This document shows positions 60,039-64,000 of a stretch of 64,000 bases of DNA, one piece after another. The DNA lies in NCBI GenBank assembly GCA_947623745.1, contig CANQHN010000003.1, forward strand, positions 62,001 to 126,000, written 5' to 3'. Every line of letters starts with the position of its first letter. The stretch's first letter is position 1. The translations under genes were made by a program, and so were the position numbers. The DNA comes from an uncultured Oscillospiraceae bacterium (GTDB lineage: Bacteria; Bacillota; Clostridia; Oscillospirales; Oscillospiraceae). The notes under the pieces were generated by a model. That model had not been told where the DNA came from and made no database searches. It saw nothing but the letters and a program-made list of their open reading frames with translations.

Positions 60039-60106
60039 GTTTTCTCCTCCGTAAAGCGGCCGCGCCGCCGTGATTTTTTGTATCGCAGGGCATTTGCTTT
60101 ATGTGT

Positions 60107-60135
60107 ATTATAGTGAATTCCCGCCCGTTTGGCAA
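60107..60135 (-). promoter_or_regulatory. Sigma-A-type promoter of gltX
   Basis: On the minus strand: -35 TTGCCA (60130-60135), 17-base spacer, perfect -10 TATAAT (60107-60112). It has the same -35 and spacing as the exporter operon promoter. Confidence 0.75.
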
Positions 60136-60174
60136 GTGCCGGACGGCGTTTTGTGCCCGCTGCGGAGGGAAAAA

Positions 60175-60202
60175 TAGCCGGGGAGCGCGCTCCCCGGCTG
60201 TT
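60175..60202. terminator. Terminator of polC
   Basis: A 24-base perfect palindrome at 60176-60199, with arms AGCCGGGGAGCG / CGCTCCCCGGCT, just after the polC stop; T run on the minus strand. Confidence 0.85.
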
Positions 60203-60207
60203 TTGTC

Positions 60208-63200
60208 TCATCCGAACATGGAAAACAGGTCCAGCTGGCTGGTGTCCGGCAGATTCCCAAAGGCCCCGGCGGCCTTGAGCTGCTCAATGTGGGTCTTGGA
60301 CACCTTGGGACAGGCGGCGGACACCTCCTCGATGGAGATGAACTGCCTGCCCCGGCGCTGCTCCGCCAGGTCCAGCGCCGCCGTCTCCCCCAGTCCGGCC
60401 ACGGACACGAAGGGCGGGCGCAGGCTCCCCTTTTCCTCGTCCATCAGGAAGCGGGTGGCCTCGGACTGGTAGAGGTCCATGCGCTCAAAGGTGAACCCCC
60501 GCAGATAGAACTCGTAGCACACCTCCAGGGTGGTGAGCATATCCTGCTCCACCGCGCTGGCCTCCTTGTCCTTGGCGATGATCTGGCGCATCTTCTGCTG
60601 GCACACGTCCATGCCCCGGCACATGACGGACTCATCAAAGGCCTTGGCACGGATGGAGAAGTAGGCCGCGTAGAAGGCCAGGGGCCGGTGGACCTTGAAC
60701 CAGGCGATGCGGAAGGCCATCATCACGTAGGCCACCGCATGGGCCTTGGGGAACAGGTAGGCGATCTTCTTGCAGGAGCCGATGTACCAGTCGGGGACGC
60801 CGGCGGCCTTCATCTCCTCCTCCGCCCCGTCGGGCAGGCCCCGGCCCTTGCGGACCGCCTCCATGATCTTGAAGGAGCGCTTGGGGGGCATCCCCTTGGA
60901 GATGAGGAAGAGCATGATGTCGTCCCGGCAGCCGATGGCCTGGCCAACGGGGACGCCCTGGTTGACGATCAAATCCTTGGCGTTGCCCAGCCACACGTCG
61001 GTGCCGTGGGAGAAGCCGGACAGCCGCACCAGGATGTCGAACTGGTGGGGCTGGGTGTCTATGAGCATCTGGCGGGTGAAGTGGGTGTTGAATTCCGGGA
61101 TGGCCACGGCCCCGGTGGGACCCAGCACCTTGTCGTCCTCGTACCCCAGCACCTTGGAGGAGGTGAAGATGGACATGGTGTCCGGGTCGTCCAGGGGGAT
61201 CTGGCGGGCGTTCACCCCGGTCAGGTCCTCCAGCATCCGGATCATGGACGGGTCGTCGTGGCCCAGCATGTCCAGCTTCAGCAGGTTGGACTCCATGGAG
61301 TGGTATTCAAAATGAGTGGTGACGATGTCGCTGTCCGGGTCGTCAGCGGGGTGCTGGACCGGGCAGAAGTCGTAGATCTCCTTGTCCTGGGGGATGACCA
61401 CCATGCCGCCGGGGTGCTGGCCGGTGGTACGCTTGACCCCGGTGCAGCCCAGGGCCAGCCGGTTCTCCTCCGCCTTGGACACGGTGATGCCCTTCTCCTC
61501 CAGGTACTTCTTCACATAGCCGAAGGCGGTCTTTTCCGCCACCGTGCCGATGGTGCCGGCCCGGAACACGTGGGTCTGGCCGAAGAGCTCGAAGGTGTAG
61601 CGGTGGGCGCTGGACTGGTACTCGCCGGAGAAGTTCAGGTCGATATCTGGCACCTTGTCGCCGCCGAACCCCAGGAAGGTCTCAAAGGGGATATTGAAGC
61701 CGTCCTTGGCGTAGGGGGTCCCGCACACGGGGCACACCGCGTCGGGCATATCCGCCCCGCAGCCGTAGGGGTGCTCCGGGTCCTGGGCGTAGTCGAAGTC
61801 GGTGTGCTTGCACTTGGGGCAGCGGTAGTGGGCGGGCAGGGAGTTGACCTCGGTGATACCGGACATGAAGGCCACCAGCGAGGAGCCCACGCTGCCCCGG
61901 GAGCCCACCAGGTAGCCGTGCTCCAGGGAGTTCTGCACCAGCTTCTGGGCGGACATGTAAATGACGTCGTATTTGCAGCGGATGATGTCCCCCAGCTCGG
62001 CTTCGATGCGGTCCACCACGATCTGGGGCGGGTTTTCTCCATAGAGCTCGTGGGCCTTCCCCCACACCAGGCGCTTGAGCTCCCCGTCGGAGTCCTCCAG
62101 CTTGGGGGCGAACAGCCCCTTGGGCAGCGGCTCGATGGGCTCGCACCAGTCGGCGATGAGGTTGGTGTTCGTCACCACCACCTCATGGGCCTTGTCCTCG
62201 CCCAGGTAGGCGAACTCCTGGAGCATCTCGGTGGTGGTCTTGAAGTAGATGGGCAGGTCCTGATCGGCGTCCTCAAAGCCCTTGGAGGCCAGGAGGATGT
62301 GGCGGTAGATCTCGTCCTCCGGGTCCAGGAAGTGGACGTCCCCGGTGGCGCACACCGGCTTGCCCAGCTCCTCCCCCAGCTTCACGATGGTGCGGTTGAA
62401 GTCCCGCAGCTCCTCCTCGCTGCGGACCATTCCCTTGCGGAGCATGAACATGTTGTTGCACAGGGGCTGGATCTCCAGAAAGTCGTACCAGGAGGCGATG
62501 CGCTTGAGCTCCTCCCAGTCCTTCCCCTTCACCACCGCGCCGAACAGCTCTCCCGCCTCGCAGGCGGAGCCCAGGATGAGGCCCTCCCGGTTGGCGTTGA
62601 TGAGGGACTTGGGCATGATGGGGTAGCGCCGGAAATGCTCCAGGTGGGACAGGGAGATGAGCTTGTACAGGTTGCGCAGGCCCAGCTGGTTCCGGGCCAG
62701 CACGATCAGGTGCCGGGGCTGGCGCTTGGCCTTCCCGCCGGTCCGGAGCCGGGGCATGTAGGGGTTGATTTCAGATAAGTTATGTAAACCTCTCTCCTCC
62801 AGCATCCGGAAGAAGTGGGGCAGCATGTAGGCCACGGTGGCCGCGTCGTCGCTGGCCCGGTGGTGGTTGAAAGCGGGCAGCTCCAGGTACTCCGCCACTG
62901 TGTCCAGCTTGTACTTGCCCAGCTCGGGCAGCAGGTTCTGCGCCAGGATCAGGCTGTCCACCGAGGCGTTGGGGAACGGGATGCCGTACTTCCGGCAGCC
63001 GTCGGCGATAAAGCCCATATCGAACTCGGCGTTGTGGGCGGCCAGGGGCCGGTCCCCCGCGAAGGCCAGGAAGGCGCGCAGGGCCTCCTCCTGGGAGGGG
63101 GCGCCTGTGAGCATATCGTCGGTGATGCCGGTCAGGCGGATGATGTCCGTGCTCAGGGGCCGCTCCGGGTCCACAAAGGTGTTGAATCGCTCGCCGATTT

Positions 63201-64000
63201 CCCCGTTTTTCAGCACCACCGCGCCGATCTCGATGATGACCTCCCGCCGCTTATCCAGGCCGGTGGTCTCGATGTCGAAGCACACGATCTCGTCGGAGAA
63301 GGCGGCGCCGGTCTGGCCGTGGACCACCACCCGGTCGTCCACATCGTTGATGTAGTACGCCTCCACACCGTATAAAATCTTGATGTTTTTGGCGGAGTGC
63401 CAGGCGTCGGGGAAGGACTGAGCCACCCCGTGGTCGGTGATGGCGATGGCCCGGTGTCCCCAGGCCTCCGCCCGCTTGACCACATTCTTGTCCGGCCCCA
63501 GCTTGGGCCCCACGGCGGTGAGCGCGTCCATCGTGGACATATTGGTGTGCAGATGCAACTCCACCCGCTTCTCCGGGGCGTCGTCCATCTTCATGGGCTT
63601 CACGGCGGCCACAACGGAGGCCGGCTCCAGCACCATATCCCCGTAGAACCGGTCCATGTTCAGCCGGCCCTGGATCTTCAGGTGCATCCCCTTTTTGATG
63701 CCGTCCACCAGGGGCTTGCCCTCGTCCCCGGCGAAGAATTTGCTCACCCGGATGGAGCCGGTGTAGTCGGTGATGTCGAAGGCAACCACCCAGGCGCCCC
63801 GTTTTTTCAGCTCCCGGTTGTCGATGGCGAACACGTCGCCCTCGATGACCACCGAGCCCATGTCCAGCTCCAGCTCCCCGATGGGGGTGGGGTTCTTCTT
63901 GATGGGGTGGCCAAAGATGGCCTTGCCCGGGTCCTTTTTGTCATTCTTTTTCGGAGCGGCGGCGCGGTGGATGTGTTTCATGGCCGCCTCCCGCAGCGCC
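60208..64000 (-). CDS. polC: DNA polymerase III PolC-type (5' end off the window)
   Basis: Replicative polymerase of Gram-positives; 1257 residues are visible from the first in-window Met (63981), and the frame stays open to the edge. PolC is usually about 1440 long and the OB-fold begins here near visible residue 31, so about 200 N-terminal residues are probably missing. A GGGAGG before that Met leaves a shorter start possible. Order: OB-fold; PHP (VELHLHTNMSTMDAL); 3'-5' exonuclease (FDIETTGLDKRREVIIEIGAVV); second PHP part; polymerase palm (PDIDLNFSGEYQ); TGQHPGGMVV; C-terminal helix-hairpin region. The + strand holds TTATGTAAACC at 62780-62790. Confidence 0.95.
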   Translation of the reverse strand, partial: ALREAAMKHIHRAAAPKKNDKKDPGKAIFGHPIKKNPTPIGELELDMGSVVIEGDVFAIDNRELKKRGAWVVAFDITDYTGSIRVSKFFAGDEGKPLVDGIKKGMHLKIQGRLNMDRFYGDMVLEPASVVAAVKPMKMDDAPEKRVELHLHTNMSTMDALTAVGPKLGPDKNVVKRAEAWGHRAIAITDHGVAQSFPDAWHSAKNIKILYGVEAYYINDVDDRVVVHGQTGAAFSDEIVCFDIETTGLDKRREVIIEIGAVVLKNGEIGERFNTFVDPERPLSTDIIRLTGITDDMLTGAPSQEEALRAFLAFAGDRPLAAHNAEFDMGFIADGCRKYGIPFPNASVDSLILAQNLLPELGKYKLDTVAEYLELPAFNHHRASDDAATVAYMLPHFFRMLEERGLHNLSEINPYMPRLRTGGKAKRQPRHLIVLARNQLGLRNLYKLISLSHLEHFRRYPIMPKSLINANREGLILGSACEAGELFGAVVKGKDWEELKRIASWYDFLEIQPLCNNMFMLRKGMVRSEEELRDFNRTIVKLGEELGKPVCATGDVHFLDPEDEIYRHILLASKGFEDADQDLPIYFKTTTEMLQEFAYLGEDKAHEVVVTNTNLIADWCEPIEPLPKGLFAPKLEDSDGELKRLVWGKAHELYGENPPQIVVDRIEAELGDIIRCKYDVIYMSAQKLVQNSLEHGYLVGSRGSVGSSLVAFMSGITEVNSLPAHYRCPKCKHTDFDYAQDPEHPYGCGADMPDAVCPVCGTPYAKDGFNIPFETFLGFGGDKVPDIDLNFSGEYQSSAHRYTFELFGQTHVFRAGTIGTVAEKTAFGYVKKYLEEKGITVSKAEENRLALGCTGVKRTTGQHPGGMVVIPQDKEIYDFCPVQHPADDPDSDIVTTHFEYHSMESNLLKLDMLGHDDPSMIRMLEDLTGVNARQIPLDDPDTMSIFTSSKVLGYEDDKVLGPTGAVAIPEFNTHFTRQMLIDTQPHQFDILVRLSGFSHGTDVWLGNAKDLIVNQGVPVGQAIGCRDDIMLFLISKGMPPKRSFKIMEAVRKGRGLPDGAEEEMKAAGVPDWYIGSCKKIAYLFPKAHAVAYVMMAFRIAWFKVHRPLAFYAAYFSIRAKAFDESVMCRGMDVCQQKMRQIIAKDKEASAVEQDMLTTLEVCYEFYLRGFTFERMDLYQSEATRFLMDEEKGSLRPPFVSVAGLGETAALDLAEQRRGRQFISIEEVSAACPKVSKTHIEQLKAAGAFGNLPDTSQLDLFSMFG
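62780..62790 (+). repeat. TTATGTAAACC, one-mismatch copy of the motif
   Basis: 10 of 11 matches, + strand, in leftward polC. The coding strand there reads GLHNLSEI with two TTA codons, rare in this window. Confidence 0.55.

Noticed and set aside
60289-62778. 829-residue open frame on the + strand
   Set aside because: Antisense shadow of polC.
1-64000. CRISPR arrays, rRNA, tRNA, insertion sequences, prophage genes
   Set aside because: No direct-repeat arrays, conserved RNA gene sequences, transposase motifs or phage structural genes were seen on either strand.

Overview
The window is G+C-rich DNA (low-to-mid 60s % by eye) from an endospore-forming member of the Clostridia. The best fit is an Oscillospiraceae relative (Flavonifractor / Lawsonibacter / Dysosmobacter type), inferred from gene content and not tested by search. 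Supporting content: a complete spoIIIA operon (spoIIIAA to AH), spoIIGA-sigE, YlmC/YmxH, Gram-positive PolC, a six-gene Rnf complex, type III plus type I glutamine synthetase, the DapL route to lysine/peptidoglycan, and SLH-anchored surface proteins. Nearly all of it is ordinary chromosome. No insertion sequence, prophage, CRISPR array, rRNA or tRNA gene was seen. TTG and GTG starts are frequent.

Layout. 1-2.3 kb: amidase-fold protein, an SdpI-like membrane protein and a tyrosine recombinase preceded by a perfect 16-bp inverted repeat. 2.3-5.2 kb: tsf, rpsB, ylmC-type gene and an Asp23 protein. 5.2-10 kb: spoIIIA operon behind a sigma-E-like promoter. 10-14.5 kb: folD, lgt and two M16 peptidase-like genes. 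14.6-21.8 kb: one 2397-residue cyclic-glucan-synthase-like protein. 22-24.9 kb: ylxM-ffh-rpsP-khpA-rimM. 25-30 kb: rnfCDGEAB. 30.3-34 kb: a tiny Cys/Gly-rich membrane peptide, an SLH protein coupled to rex, then sigE and spoIIGA. 34.2-38.3 kb: PadR regulator with a tandem family of DUF2812-type membrane proteins under a striking double operator. 38.4-39.4 kb: patatin. 39.5-45.5 kb: a YknXYZ/MacAB-like exporter with an SLH protein in one operon. 45.8-47.1 kb: another SLH protein. 47.2-48.9 kb: second PadR with a SEDS-family membrane protein fused to a permease-prefix domain. 49-53.5 kb: glnN, glnA and an ANTAR regulator. 53.6-64 kb: dapF, dapL, purF, GyrI-like gene, nrdR, gltX and most of polC.

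How genes work together. SpoIIGA activates pro-sigma-E, and a sigma-E-type promoter precedes spoIIIAA, so both parts of one sporulation stage are visible. ANTAR regulator and glnN appear linked: the glnN leader can form two hexaloop hairpins, the second sharing bases with a terminator. Two PadR loci each control a membrane protein partner.

Most interesting unexplained signals: (i) an 11-base motif TTATGTAAACT (three exact copies, two with one mismatch), all on the + strand inside four genes of both orientations and matching the XerD-side half of Firmicutes dif as I remember it; (ii) the glnN ANTAR-type leader; (iii) the PadR double operator with its DUF2812 array and a truncated family member; (iv) the HAAS-SEDS fusion; (v) the inverted repeat in front of the recombinase gene; (vi) the 50-residue Cys/Gly-rich peptide.
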